Program-made: the position numbers and the translations under genes | From: an uncultured Sphingopyxis sp. | GTDB lineage: Bacteria; Pseudomonadota; Alphaproteobacteria; Sphingomonadales; Sphingomonadaceae | Assembly (NCBI RefSeq): GCF_900078365.1 | Contig: NZ_LT598653.1 | Location: forward strand, 868,001-932,000 | DNA: 64,000 nucleotides | Reading direction: 5' to 3' | The notes under the pieces: generated by a model | The model's input: only the letters and a program-made list of their open reading frames with translations | Database searches by the model: none | Told to the model about the DNA's origin: nothing | Part shown: piece after piece, positions 24,976 through 32,586 of the stretch | Layout: each line of letters starts with the position of its first letter | Position numbering within the stretch: position 1 is the first letter of the stretch

Positions 24976-25764
24976 GTGGCGGATGCCCCGGTAAACGAGG
25001 CGGAGCAGATCGCGCCCGATGCCGCCGGCCGCCGCATCGGCGGAATCAGCCTGCGCGCCTTCGCGCCCAATGCGATCACCGCGCTCGCGCTCTGCTTCGG
25101 CCTGACCGGCGTGCGCTTCGCGATCGGCGAGGAATGGGAAAAGGCGCTCGCGGCGATCATCTTCGCGGGGGTGCTCGACGGGATGGACGGGCGCATCGCG
25201 CGGCTGCTGCGCGCGCAGAGCAAGTTCGGCGCCGAGCTCGATTCGCTTTCCGACGTGATCGCGTTCGGCGTCGCGCCGGCGATGATCCTCTTCCTCTGGT
25301 CGCTGCAATATGCGCCGAAATTCGGCTGGACCGCCGCGCTCGCGCTCGCGGTCTGCTGCGCGTTGCGCCTCGCGCGCTTCAATTCGCGCCTCGACGCCGA
25401 GATTCAGCCGCACAAGTCGGCGGGCTTCATGACCGGCATTCCCGCGCCCGCCGGGGCCGGCCTGTCGTTCGTACCCGTCTATCTCTGGCTGACGACCGGC
25501 CACGAGATCTTCCGCGAATGGTATGTCGTCATGCCCTGGGCGCTGGGAATAGCGATGCTGATGATTTCCGCGATCCCGACCTACAGCTGGTCGTCGATCC
25601 GTCTTCGCCGCTCGTGGCGCCTGTTCGCCCTGGCCGGCGTGGGGCTGCTCGGCGCGGCGTTGATGACGGTGCCGTGGCCGACCCTGCTCGCGGTGTGCGC
25701 CCTCTATCTCGCGATGATCCCCTTCGGGATCGCAAGCTATGCGAAGGTCAGGCGGCGCGGCTGA
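24976..25764 (+). CDS. pssA: CDP-diacylglycerol-serine O-phosphatidyltransferase
   Basis: 262-residue membrane enzyme making phosphatidylserine from CDP-diacylglycerol and serine. The CDP-alcohol phosphotransferase signature DG(x)2AR(x)8G(x)3D(x)3D is visible as DGRIARLLRAQSKFGAELDS, with the last Asp just after. Around it are about seven hydrophobic helices. Starts with GTG 24976 two bases after the psd stop, with AAGG immediately before; a later start would cut the conserved N-terminal AFAPNAITALAL block. Its product feeds Psd next door. Confidence 0.95.
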   Translation: MADAPVNEAEQIAPDAAGRRIGGISLRAFAPNAITALALCFGLTGVRFAIGEEWEKALAAIIFAGVLDGMDGRIARLLRAQSKFGAELDSLSDVIAFGVAPAMILFLWSLQYAPKFGWTAALALAVCCALRLARFNSRLDAEIQPHKSAGFMTGIPAPAGAGLSFVPVYLWLTTGHEIFREWYVVMPWALGIAMLMISAIPTYSWSSIRLRRSWRLFALAGVGLLGAALMTVPWPTLLAVCALYLAMIPFGIASYAKVRRRG

Positions 25765-26008
25765 TCGCTACCTGCATCCGCGCCGCGGCGCGGACCACGC
25801 GCGGGACATTGCGGCGTCCGGCCGAACGACGCGGCATCGCTTTCTGCGGGGCCGGGCCAGACTGCGGCGCGGCGTCGATCGGGAAGGCGCCTTCGCCGAG
25901 CAGCGCCGACAGGATCGCGTCTTCGTTATTCTTGAGCATGGCGAGGATCACCGTGACGCCGAGCCCGGCGGCGAGGGCGAAGAGGAGAGCGGCAGCGACC
26001 TGAACCAT
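25748..26008 (-). CDS. Small single-span membrane protein behind a LexA-type box, unknown function
   Basis: 86 residues: an N-terminal transmembrane helix (about residues 3-25, AALLFALAAGLGVTVILAML) followed by KNNEDAILSALLGEGAFP and a basic, proline-rich cytoplasmic tail (RRSAGRRNVPRVVRAAAR). AAAGGA lies 9 nt before ATG 26008. The last 17 bp overlap the end of pssA on the other strand. A GAAC-N7-GAAC box sits 75-89 bp upstream on its own strand. Not recognised; the size and topology recall SOS-induced division inhibitors such as Caulobacter SidA, but sequence similarity was not tested. Confidence 0.6.
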   Translation of the reverse strand: MVQVAAALLFALAAGLGVTVILAMLKNNEDAILSALLGEGAFPIDAAPQSGPAPQKAMPRRSAGRRNVPRVVRAAARMQVAISRAA

Positions 26009-26082
26009 GATCTTGTCCTTTCGGCTTTCTTATGCGAAACCTCCTGCCAGCCAGCGACGGTTCCGCGGTTCTTTTGTTCCTT

Positions 26083-26097
26083 GTTCCTGTTTTGTTC
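26083..26097 (-). promoter_or_regulatory. Alphaproteobacterial-type LexA (SOS) box
   Basis: Reverse strand GAACAAAACAGGAAC = GAAC-N7-GAAC, the direct-repeat LexA operator of alphaproteobacteria with the usual A-rich centre. It lies 75-89 bp upstream of the small membrane protein start and more than 200 bp from rpsB. Two further GAAC half-sites (26079-26076, 26071-26068) lack the correct spacing. Confidence 0.55.
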
Positions 26098-26186
26098 TCA
26101 ACCTGTTTGCGACGAACGGAGTCCTTTTGTCGCCGAACCGAGTCTGGCGCGCGCGACCGGTCGAGCACGAAAGACGCTGACACCCC

Positions 26187-26214
26187 TTGCTTTTGGCGGC
26201 CAAGGCGGCTAACG
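26187..26214 (+). promoter_or_regulatory. Predicted rpsB promoter
   Basis: TTGCTT (26187-26192), 16-bp spacer, CTAACG (26209-26214), leaving a leader of about 100 nt. Within the leader CCTCGGTT (26276-26283) can pair with AACCGG before the ribosome-binding site, a possible S2 autoregulatory structure. The rest of the 26009-26319 gap holds only this and the LexA box. Confidence 0.4.
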
Positions 26215-26319
26215 GGCCGCCCATTCCACATGGAAGGCGCACATACCGGTGCCGGGATCATCCCTTCGCGGATGCCTCGGTTCTTGCTTTCCAGAGGACT
26301 AACCGGAAGGAGAAAGACT

Positions 26320-27171
26320 ATGGCGGCACCTGTCGTCACGATGCAGAATCTTATCGAAGCTGGCGCCCATTTCGGCCACCAGACCCACCGTTGGAACCCG
26401 CGCATGAAGCCGTATATCTTCGGCGCGCGCAACGGCATCCACATTCTCGACCTGTCGCAGACCGTGCCGCTCTTCGCGCGCGCGCTCGACTTCATCGCCT
26501 CGACCTCGGCCGCCGGCGGCAAGGTGCTGTTCGTCGGCACCAAGCGCCAGGCGCAGGGTGCGATCGCCGATGCGGCCCGCGCTTCGGGCCAGCATTTCGT
26601 CAACCACCGCTGGCTGGGCGGCATGCTCACCAACTGGAAGACGATCTCGGGTTCGATCAAGCGCCTCAAGACGCTCGAAGAACAGCTCTCGGGCGACACC
26701 TCGGGCCTCACCAAGAAGGAAGTGCTCAACAAGACCCGCGAACGCGACAAGCTCGAATTGAGCCTCGGCGGCATCCGCGACATGGGCGGCATTCCCGACG
26801 TGATGTTCGTGATCGACGCGAACAAGGAAGAACTGGCGATCAAGGAAGCCAATGTTCTCGGCATCCCCGTCGTCGCGATCCTCGATTCGAACGTCTCGCC
26901 CGACGGCATCGCTTTCCCGGTTCCGGCGAACGATGACGCCGCGCGCGCCATCCGCCTCTATTGCGAAGCGGTCGCCCAGGCGGCCACGCGCGGCGGCCAG
27001 CAGGCCCGCGCGAACCGCGGCGAAGATCTCGGCGCCGCGGTCGAGCCCGCCGCCGAAGCCGCGCTGACCGAAGAAGCGGCCCCGGCTGCCGACGCCGCCG
27101 CTCCGGCGACCGAGGACGAACAGGTCCCGGCCGAAGCCGCCGCCGAAACCGAACGCCAGAGCGACGCCTGA
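26320..27171 (+). CDS. rpsB: 30S ribosomal protein S2
   Basis: 283-residue S2. AGAHFGHQTHRWNPRMKPYI near the start, FVGTKRQAQ, NHRWLGGMLTNWKTI and VPANDDAARAI are diagnostic. The last 45 residues are an Ala/Glu-rich alphaproteobacterial extension. ATG 26320 has AAGGAGAAAG 6 nt upstream. Heads the conserved rpsB-tsf pair. Strong translation signals and biased codons fit a highly expressed gene. Confidence 0.98.
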   Translation: MAAPVVTMQNLIEAGAHFGHQTHRWNPRMKPYIFGARNGIHILDLSQTVPLFARALDFIASTSAAGGKVLFVGTKRQAQGAIADAARASGQHFVNHRWLGGMLTNWKTISGSIKRLKTLEEQLSGDTSGLTKKEVLNKTRERDKLELSLGGIRDMGGIPDVMFVIDANKEELAIKEANVLGIPVVAILDSNVSPDGIAFPVPANDDAARAIRLYCEAVAQAATRGGQQARANRGEDLGAAVEPAAEAALTEEAAPAADAAAPATEDEQVPAEAAAETERQSDA

Positions 27172-27190
27172 TCGCTTGCAGGCATGACGG

Positions 27191-27217
27191 GACGGCGCGG
27201 CACGGGTTCGCGCCGTC
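27191..27217 (+). terminator. rpsB-tsf intergenic hairpin (attenuator-like)
   Basis: GACGGCGCG (27191-27199) and CGCGCCGTC (27209-27217) form a perfect 9-bp stem followed by a pyrimidine-rich TCTGTCATCCCTTT. The tail is not a clean U-run, so partial termination or mRNA stabilisation between rpsB and tsf is more likely than full termination. Confidence 0.55.
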
Positions 27218-27305
27218 TCTGTCATCCCTTTGACTTATCGCCCCGCCATGCGCGCGGGGCGTCCCGCGGGCCAGACGGGCTCGCCCCTTTTGAAAGGAAT
27301 ATTCC

Positions 27306-28232
27306 ATGGCTGAAATCACGGCCGCTCTCGTCAAGGAACTGCGCGACCGCACGGGCGCAGGCATGATGGACTGCAAGAAGGCGCTCGCCGAAAACAATGG
27401 CGACATCGAAGCGTCGATCGACTGGCTGCGCACCAAGGGCCTCGCCGCCGCCGCCAAGAAGGCCGGCCGCGTCGCCGCCGAAGGCCTTGTCGGCGTCGCC
27501 ACCGACGGCAACCGCGGCGCGATGGTCGAAGTGAACAGCGAAACCGACTTCGTTGCGAAGAACGAGCAGTTCCAGGGCTTCGTCCGCGACGTGACGCAGG
27601 TCGCGCTTGCCGGCAGCATCACCGACATCGACGCGCTGAACGCCGCGGCCTATCCGACCGGCGGCACCGTCGCCGAACAGCTGACGCAGAATGTCGCGAC
27701 GATCGGTGAAAATCAGTCGTTGCGCCGCAGCGCGATCGTTTCGGTGAACTCGGGCGCCGTCACCGGCTATGTCCATAACGCCGCCGCGCCCGGCATGGGC
27801 AAGATCGGCGTGCTCGTCGCGCTCGAATCGACCGCCGGCGCCGACGTTCTCGAACCGCTCGGCAAGCAGCTCGCGATGCACGTCGCCGCCGCGAACCCGC
27901 TGGCGCTGAACGGCGACGATCTCGACGCCGACCTCGTCGCGCGCGAACGCGCGATCGCCGAGGAAAAGGCCGCCCAGTCGGGCAAGCCCGCCGAGATCGT
28001 TTCGAAGATGGTCGACGGCGCGATCGCCAAATATCGCAAGGAAAACGCGCTGCTGTCGCAGCTCTTCGTGATCGACGGCAAGACCCCGGTCGCCGAAGTC
28101 GTCGCCGCCGCCGGCAAGGATGTCGGCGCGACGATCACCTTGAAGGGCTTCGTCCGCTTCCAGCTCGGCGAAGGCATCGAGAAGGAAGAAAGCGACTTCG
28201 CGGCGGAAGTCGCGGCCGCCGCGGGCGTCTGA
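27306..28232 (+). CDS. tsf: Translation elongation factor Ts
   Basis: 308-residue EF-Ts, the guanine nucleotide exchange factor for EF-Tu. The UBA-like N-terminus (KELRDRTGAGMMDCKKALAE), the coiled KKAGRVAAEGLVG region and the core motif SETDFVAKNEQF are all present, as is the C-terminal VVAAAGKDVGATI region. Length is normal. SD GAAAGGAATATTCC precedes the ATG. Probably co-transcribed with rpsB through the intergenic hairpin. Confidence 0.98.
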   Translation: MAEITAALVKELRDRTGAGMMDCKKALAENNGDIEASIDWLRTKGLAAAAKKAGRVAAEGLVGVATDGNRGAMVEVNSETDFVAKNEQFQGFVRDVTQVALAGSITDIDALNAAAYPTGGTVAEQLTQNVATIGENQSLRRSAIVSVNSGAVTGYVHNAAAPGMGKIGVLVALESTAGADVLEPLGKQLAMHVAAANPLALNGDDLDADLVARERAIAEEKAAQSGKPAEIVSKMVDGAIAKYRKENALLSQLFVIDGKTPVAEVVAAAGKDVGATITLKGFVRFQLGEGIEKEESDFAAEVAAAAGV

Positions 28233-28270
28233 TCCGAAATACGGGCTGTCGACAAGGCGATCGCTTATCC

Positions 28271-28357
28271 CATTTTCGTCACCCCGGACTTGATCCGGGG
28301 TCCCGCTGTCAACGTCGCAAAGCGGGATGCCGGATCAAGTCCGGCATGACGAGAATG
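28271..28357. repeat. Inverted repeat, family B (CCGGACTTGATCCGG)
   Basis: Two imperfect copies of CCGGACTTGATCCGG and its complement (28284-28301, 28330-28346) lie inside arms CATTTTCGTCA/TGACGAGAATG. Located between tsf and pyrH; the same family is at 47046-47121. Confidence 0.85.
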
Positions 28358-28384
28358 AGAGGTCCGTGCCGTGACGCAGTCCGC

Positions 28385-28413
28385 TTGGCAATGGCGCGTG
28401 CCCGCTCTAGGGT
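28385..28413 (+). promoter_or_regulatory. Predicted pyrH promoter
   Basis: TTGGCA (28385-28390), 17-bp spacer, TAGGGT (28408-28413), 46 bp before the pyrH ATG. Suggests that pyrH-frr and downstream genes can be transcribed apart from rpsB-tsf. Confidence 0.5.
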
Positions 28414-28458
28414 GCGCGCCATTCGCTTATTCATCGATACCAAGAGGTTCCCCACGAC

Positions 28459-29181
28459 ATGGCATTGCCCGGCATGAAACGCATCCTGCTCAAGCTGTCG
28501 GGCGAGGCGCTGATGGGTTCCAGCCCGTTCGGCATCGATCCCGAAACGGTCGCGAGCATGGCGGCCGAGGTCAAGGAAGCCAAGGACCGCGGCCTTGAAA
28601 TCTGCCTCGTCATCGGCGGTGGCAACATCTTCCGCGGCATGGCGGGCGCGGCGAAGGGCATGGACCGCGCGCAGGCCGATTATATGGGCATGCTCGCGAC
28701 GGTGATGAACGCGCTCGCGATGCAGAACGCGCTCGAGCAGCTCGGCGTCGAAACGCGCGTCCAGTCGGCGATCGAAATGGACAAGGTGTGCGAACCCGTT
28801 ATCCGCCGCCGCGCCGAGCGCCATATGGAAAAGGGTCGCGTCGTGATCTTCGCCGCGGGTGTCGGTGCGCCCTATTTCACCACCGACAGCGGCGCCGCAT
28901 TGCGTGCCGCCGAAATGAAATGCGACGCGCTGCTGAAAGGCACCAGCGTCGATGGCGTCTACAACGCCGATCCCAAGAAGGACCCGGGCGCGGTGCGTTA
29001 CGACACGCTCAGCTATGACCGCGTGCTCGCCGACAATCTGAAGGTGATGGACGCGAGCGCGGTGGCGCTCTGCCGCGACAATCATATCCCGATCGTCGTG
29101 TTCAACATCCGCGAGCCCGGCAATCTGGCGCGCGTGCTGGCGGGCGAGGGCGTTTCCACCGTCGTCGGCGATGCGGCCTGA
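28459..29181 (+). CDS. pyrH: Uridylate kinase
   Basis: 240-residue UMP kinase (UMP + ATP to UDP) of the amino acid kinase fold. RILLKLSGEALMG is the N-terminal nucleotide loop, VIGGGNIFRG the glycine-rich block and VDGVYNADPKKDP the C-terminal ATP site. MALPGMKR offers two starts; ATG 28459 follows AGAGGTTCCCC. Essential pyrimidine pathway enzyme, 23 bp before frr as in most bacteria. Confidence 0.97.
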   Translation: MALPGMKRILLKLSGEALMGSSPFGIDPETVASMAAEVKEAKDRGLEICLVIGGGNIFRGMAGAAKGMDRAQADYMGMLATVMNALAMQNALEQLGVETRVQSAIEMDKVCEPVIRRRAERHMEKGRVVIFAAGVGAPYFTTDSGAALRAAEMKCDALLKGTSVDGVYNADPKKDPGAVRYDTLSYDRVLADNLKVMDASAVALCRDNHIPIVVFNIREPGNLARVLAGEGVSTVVGDAA

Positions 29182-29204
29182 CAAGATTTAGAGAGGAAAG
29201 ACAG

Positions 29205-29759
29205 ATGGCGAAATATGACAAGGCCGACCTCGAACGCCGCATGCACGGCGCGGTCGAATCCTTAAAGCACGACCTTGCGGGGCTGCGCACCGGCCGCGCG
29301 CACACCGCGCTGCTCGATCCGGTGACGGTCGAGGTCTATGGCAGCCACATGCCGCTGAACCAGGTCGCCTCGGTCAGCGCGCCCGAACCGCGGATGCTGT
29401 CGGTACAGGTGTGGGACAAGTCGAACGTCGGCCCCGTCGACAAGGCGATCCGCTCGGCCGGTCTCGGCCTCAACCCGATCGTCGACGGCCAGATGCTGCG
29501 CCTGCCGATCCCCGAAATGACGCAGGAACGCCGCAAGGAACTGTCGAAGCTCGCCGGCCAATATGCCGAAAAGGCGCGCGTCGCCGTCCGCAACGTCCGC
29601 CGCGACGGCATGGACAATCTCAAGGTCGACGAAAACAAGAAGGAAATCAGCGAGGACGATCGCAAGCGGTCGGAAACCGAGGTCCAGAAGCTGACCGACG
29701 CGACGATCGCCGAAATCGACGCCGCGGCGACCGCCAAGGAAAAGGAAATCCTGGGCTAG
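29205..29759 (+). CDS. frr: Ribosome recycling factor
   Basis: 184-residue RRF, which with EF-G splits post-termination ribosomes. The long three-helix bundle is evident: the N-terminal helix with LKHDLAGLRTGRAHTALLDP, the small beta domain (VEVYGSHMPLNQVASVS), and the C-terminal helices TQERRKELSKLAGQYAEKAR and KSETEVQKLTD-like segments. SD AGAGGAAAG lies 6 nt before the ATG. Confidence 0.97.
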   Translation: MAKYDKADLERRMHGAVESLKHDLAGLRTGRAHTALLDPVTVEVYGSHMPLNQVASVSAPEPRMLSVQVWDKSNVGPVDKAIRSAGLGLNPIVDGQMLRLPIPEMTQERRKELSKLAGQYAEKARVAVRNVRRDGMDNLKVDENKKEISEDDRKRSETEVQKLTDATIAEIDAAATAKEKEILG

Positions 29760-29783
29760 TGGCTATCCGCGCTTACCTCTCTT

Positions 29784-29865
29784 CCGTTCGGGCTGAGCCT
29801 GTCGAAGCCCCGTCCTTTTCTTGCCCAAGAAAGAACGGCCCTTCGACAAGCTCAGGGCGAACGGG
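29784..29865. repeat. Inverted repeat, family C (CTTCGACAAGCTCAGGGCGAACGG)
   Basis: CCGTTCGGGCTGAGCCTGTCGAAG (29784-29807) pairs with CTTCGACAAGCTCAGGGCGAACGG (29841-29864), with a shorter inner pair around the loop. Same family at 39811, 59370 (degenerate) and 63554. It sits inside the frr-uppS operon gap. Confidence 0.88.
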
Positions 29866-29881
29866 TTTCTAGGTTTCTCCG

Positions 29882-30568
29882 GTGTCTGAAAGCCATCACG
29901 GCGCGCGCCATGTCGCGATCATCATGGACGGCAACGGCCGCTGGGCCAAAAAGCGCCTGCTGCCCCGCGTCGCCGGGCACAAGGCGGGCGTCGAGGCGGT
30001 ACGGACGATCGTGCGCGCGGCGGGCGACCTCGGCATCGAGGCGATGACGCTCTACGCCTTCAGTTCCGAAAACTGGAAGCGGCCCGAGGAGGAGGTCAAC
30101 GACCTGATGGGGCTGATGAAGCGTTTCATCCTCAGCGACCTCGACGAATTCGCCGCGAACGACGTGAAGCTCAAGGTCATCGGCAATTGGCGCGCGCTCG
30201 CGCCCGACGTCGTCGCGCTCATTGAGAATGCGCTCGAACGCACCTCGGGCAACAAGCGCACGACGCTCGCGGTCGCGCTCAACTATGGCGCGCAGGACGA
30301 GCTGGTGCGTGCGGCGAGCGCCGCCGCGGCGCAGGGCGGGATCACGGCGGAGGCGATCGAGGCGAACCTCGACACCGCCGACATGCCGCCGCTCGACCTC
30401 CTCATCCGCACCTCGGGCGAAGTGCGGCTGTCGAACTTCCTGCTCTGGCAGTCGGCCTATGCCGAACTCTATTTCACCGACATCTTGTGGCCGGACTTCA
30501 AGCCGGCCGATCTCAAAGCGGCGCTCGACCATTTCGCGCGCCGCGATCGCCGTTACGGGGGATTGTGA
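29882..30568 (+). CDS. uppS: Isoprenyl (undecaprenyl) diphosphate synthase
   Basis: 228-residue cis-prenyltransferase making the C55 lipid carrier for cell-wall synthesis. HVAIIMDGNGRWAKKR carries the catalytic Asp and the diphosphate-binding Arg. Later blocks are AFSSENWKRP, LLIRTSGEVRLSNFLLWQ and TDILWPDF. It starts at GTG 29882, directly after the family C repeat; no ATG fits the conserved start. Upstream member of the isoprenoid/phospholipid run. Confidence 0.96.
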   Translation: MSESHHGARHVAIIMDGNGRWAKKRLLPRVAGHKAGVEAVRTIVRAAGDLGIEAMTLYAFSSENWKRPEEEVNDLMGLMKRFILSDLDEFAANDVKLKVIGNWRALAPDVVALIENALERTSGNKRTTLAVALNYGAQDELVRAASAAAAQGGITAEAIEANLDTADMPPLDLLIRTSGEVRLSNFLLWQSAYAELYFTDILWPDFKPADLKAALDHFARRDRRYGGL

Positions 30569-30597
30569 TGGTCTTGTGTGCCGGTTCGCCCCCCTTT

Positions 30598-30731
30598 CAA
30601 CCCCTCTCCTTCAGGGGAGGGGCAGCGAGACTTGCGAACTTGTTCGCTAGTCGCAGCGGGGTGGGGGCCATCGGCCAGGTGCAAGGCCGCGAGCCCCCAC
30701 CCCCAACCCCTCCCTTGAAGGGGAGGGGCTC
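30598..30731. repeat. Composite hairpin repeat, family E, copy 1
   Basis: Outer arms of the CCCCTC...GGGGAGGGG type, a middle stem GTGGGGGC/GCCCCCAC, and the core hairpin GACT-T-GCGAAC-TT-GTTCGC-T-AGTC at 30629-30652 followed by GCAGCGGGG. Copies 2 and 3 are at 38098 and 49101. It occupies the uppS-cdsA gap inside the operon. Confidence 0.9.
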
Positions 30732-30749
30732 AAGAAAAGAGCCTGGACA

Positions 30750-31421
30750 ATGACGGCAGCAGCGAAATCGGATCTCTGGGTGCGGCTTGCCTCGGCGATC
30801 ATCCTGTTCGCGATCGCGGGCGCCGCACTGTGGTTCGGCGGCATCGCCTTCGGCCTGCTGCTGCTCGTCGGCGGCGCGCTCGTTCTCGTCGAATGGTTCC
30901 AGCTCGTGAAGGCGATGCCGCTCGGCGGCGGCGCCAGGATCGCGCTCCATATCCTCGGTCCGATCCTCGTGCTCGGCGCGATGGCGGGGCTGTGGTTCGT
31001 TCGCGACCATCTCGGCATGACCGCGGCGCTTTGGGTGTTCGGCATGGTCTGGGCGACCGACATCGGCGCCTATTTCGCGGGCCGCGCCTTCGGCGGCGCG
31101 CGCCTTGCGCCGACGATCAGCCCGTCGAAGACCTGGTCGGGGCTGATCGGCGGCATGGTCGCGGCGCTGATCGCCAGCGCGACGATCGGCGACCGCGCGG
31201 GGGTCACCGGGGTGCCTTTATGGATCGGGCTGTTCATGGGCCTGCTGGCGCAGCTCGGCGACCTCGCGCAAAGCTGGATGAAGCGCCGCGCGGGGGTCAA
31301 GGATTCGGGCAAGCTCATTCCCGGCCACGGCGGCCTCTTCGACCGCGTCGATGGCGTGCTGCCGGTTGCCTTGCTGCTCGGTGCGCTCGCCTTCGCGGGT
31401 CAGATCGCGGTGCGCGGCTGA
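30750..31421 (+). CDS. cdsA: Phosphatidate cytidylyltransferase
   Basis: 223-residue inner-membrane enzyme forming CDP-diacylglycerol from phosphatidic acid and CTP. About six transmembrane helices; the signature region runs from SPSKTWSGLIGG through GDLAQSWMKRRAGVKDSG to LIPGHGGLFDRVDG. Slightly shorter at the N-terminus than E. coli CdsA, as usual for alphaproteobacteria. The start lies just past a family E repeat, with GAGCCTGGAC before the ATG. Its product is the substrate of PssA encoded at 24976. Confidence 0.95.
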   Translation: MTAAAKSDLWVRLASAIILFAIAGAALWFGGIAFGLLLLVGGALVLVEWFQLVKAMPLGGGARIALHILGPILVLGAMAGLWFVRDHLGMTAALWVFGMVWATDIGAYFAGRAFGGARLAPTISPSKTWSGLIGGMVAALIASATIGDRAGVTGVPLWIGLFMGLLAQLGDLAQSWMKRRAGVKDSGKLIPGHGGLFDRVDGVLPVALLLGALAFAGQIAVRG

Positions 31422-31422
31422 C

Positions 31423-32586
31423 ATGACCCGCCGCCTCTCCCTGTTCGGCGCAACCGGCTCGGTCGGGCAATCGACCCTCGACCTCGTGCGCCGCGATGGC
31501 GAGGCCTGGCGGGTCTCGGTGCTGACCGCCAATTGCGACGTTGCCGAGCTGGCGAAGCTCGCAAGGGAGTTTCGCCCCGATCTCGCCGTCGTCGCCGATG
31601 AGAGCTGTCACGACGCGCTCAGGCAAGCGCTCGCCGGAACCGGTATCGAGACCGCTGCCGGCGCCGCGGCGCTCGTCGAGGCCGCGCAGCGTCCCACCGA
31701 CCTCGTCCTCGCGGCGATCGTCGGCACCGCGGGCCTCGCGCCCACGATGGCGGCGCTCGCCGCCGGCCATGACGTCGCGCTCGCCAACAAGGAGGCGCTG
31801 GTGTCGGCGGGCGAGCTGATGACCGCAGCCGCGCGTGCGTCGGGGGCGACGATCCTGCCCGTCGACAGCGAGCATAATGCGATCTTCCAGTGCCTTGCGG
31901 GCGGGCGCATCGACCAGGTACGGCGCATCATCCTGACCGCGAGCGGCGGCCCCTTCCGCACGATGCGCGCCGACGACATGGCGCGCGTCACGCCCGCACA
32001 GGCAGTCGCGCATCCCAACTGGTCGATGGGCGCGAAGATCAGCGTCGATTCGGCGACGATGATGAACAAGGGGCTCGAACTGATCGAGGCGCATCATTTG
32101 TTCCCCGTCGGGCTCGACCGCATCGAGATTCTCGTCCATCCGCAGTCGGTGATCCACAGCCTCGTCGAATATATCGACTGTTCGACGCTCGCGCAGCTCG
32201 GCACGCCCGACATGCGCATTCCGATCGCGTCGGCGCTCGCCTGGCCGCAGCGGATGGCGACGCCGTGCGCGCCGCTCGACCTCGCGACGATCGCCCGGCT
32301 CGATTTCGAAGCCCCCGACGAGGTGCGTTTCCCCGCGACCGCGCTCTGCCGCGCCGCGATCGCCGAGGGCGGCGCACGCCCGGCGCAGCTCAACGCCGCG
32401 AACGAGGTGGCGGTCGCCGCCTTCCTCGCGGGCCGCATTTCCTTCCCCGCGATCGTCGATACGGTGCGCCGCGTGATCGATGTCGACGCCCCGGCCGCCC
32501 CGGCGTCGCTTCAGGACATATTCAGCGTCGATGCCGCATCCCGCGCGGCCGCGCAGCATTTTGTGGACCAGTACGAACATGCCTGA
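31423..32586 (+). CDS. dxr: 1-deoxy-D-xylulose-5-phosphate reductoisomerase
   Basis: 387-residue MEP-pathway enzyme (DXP to MEP, NADPH). The N-terminal nucleotide motif LSLFGATGSVGQSTLDL and the metal/substrate region ALANKEALVSAGEL and LPVDSEHNAIFQ are intact. Downstream are ILTASGGPFR and MNKGLELIEAHHLF. ATG 31423 comes one base after the cdsA stop; the gene end overlaps the rseP start by 8 bp, so the genes are tightly coupled. It provides the isoprenoid precursors used by UppS. Confidence 0.97.
   Translation: MTRRLSLFGATGSVGQSTLDLVRRDGEAWRVSVLTANCDVAELAKLAREFRPDLAVVADESCHDALRQALAGTGIETAAGAAALVEAAQRPTDLVLAAIVGTAGLAPTMAALAAGHDVALANKEALVSAGELMTAAARASGATILPVDSEHNAIFQCLAGGRIDQVRRIILTASGGPFRTMRADDMARVTPAQAVAHPNWSMGAKISVDSATMMNKGLELIEAHHLFPVGLDRIEILVHPQSVIHSLVEYIDCSTLAQLGTPDMRIPIASALAWPQRMATPCAPLDLATIARLDFEAPDEVRFPATALCRAAIAEGGARPAQLNAANEVAVAAFLAGRISFPAIVDTVRRVIDVDAPAAPASLQDIFSVDAASRAAAQHFVDQYEHA

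Noticed and set aside
26083..26097. LexA box as a regulator of rpsB
   Set aside because: It is more than 200 bp from the rpsB start and upstream of the predicted rpsB promoter, while it is 75-89 bp from the divergent small ORF.
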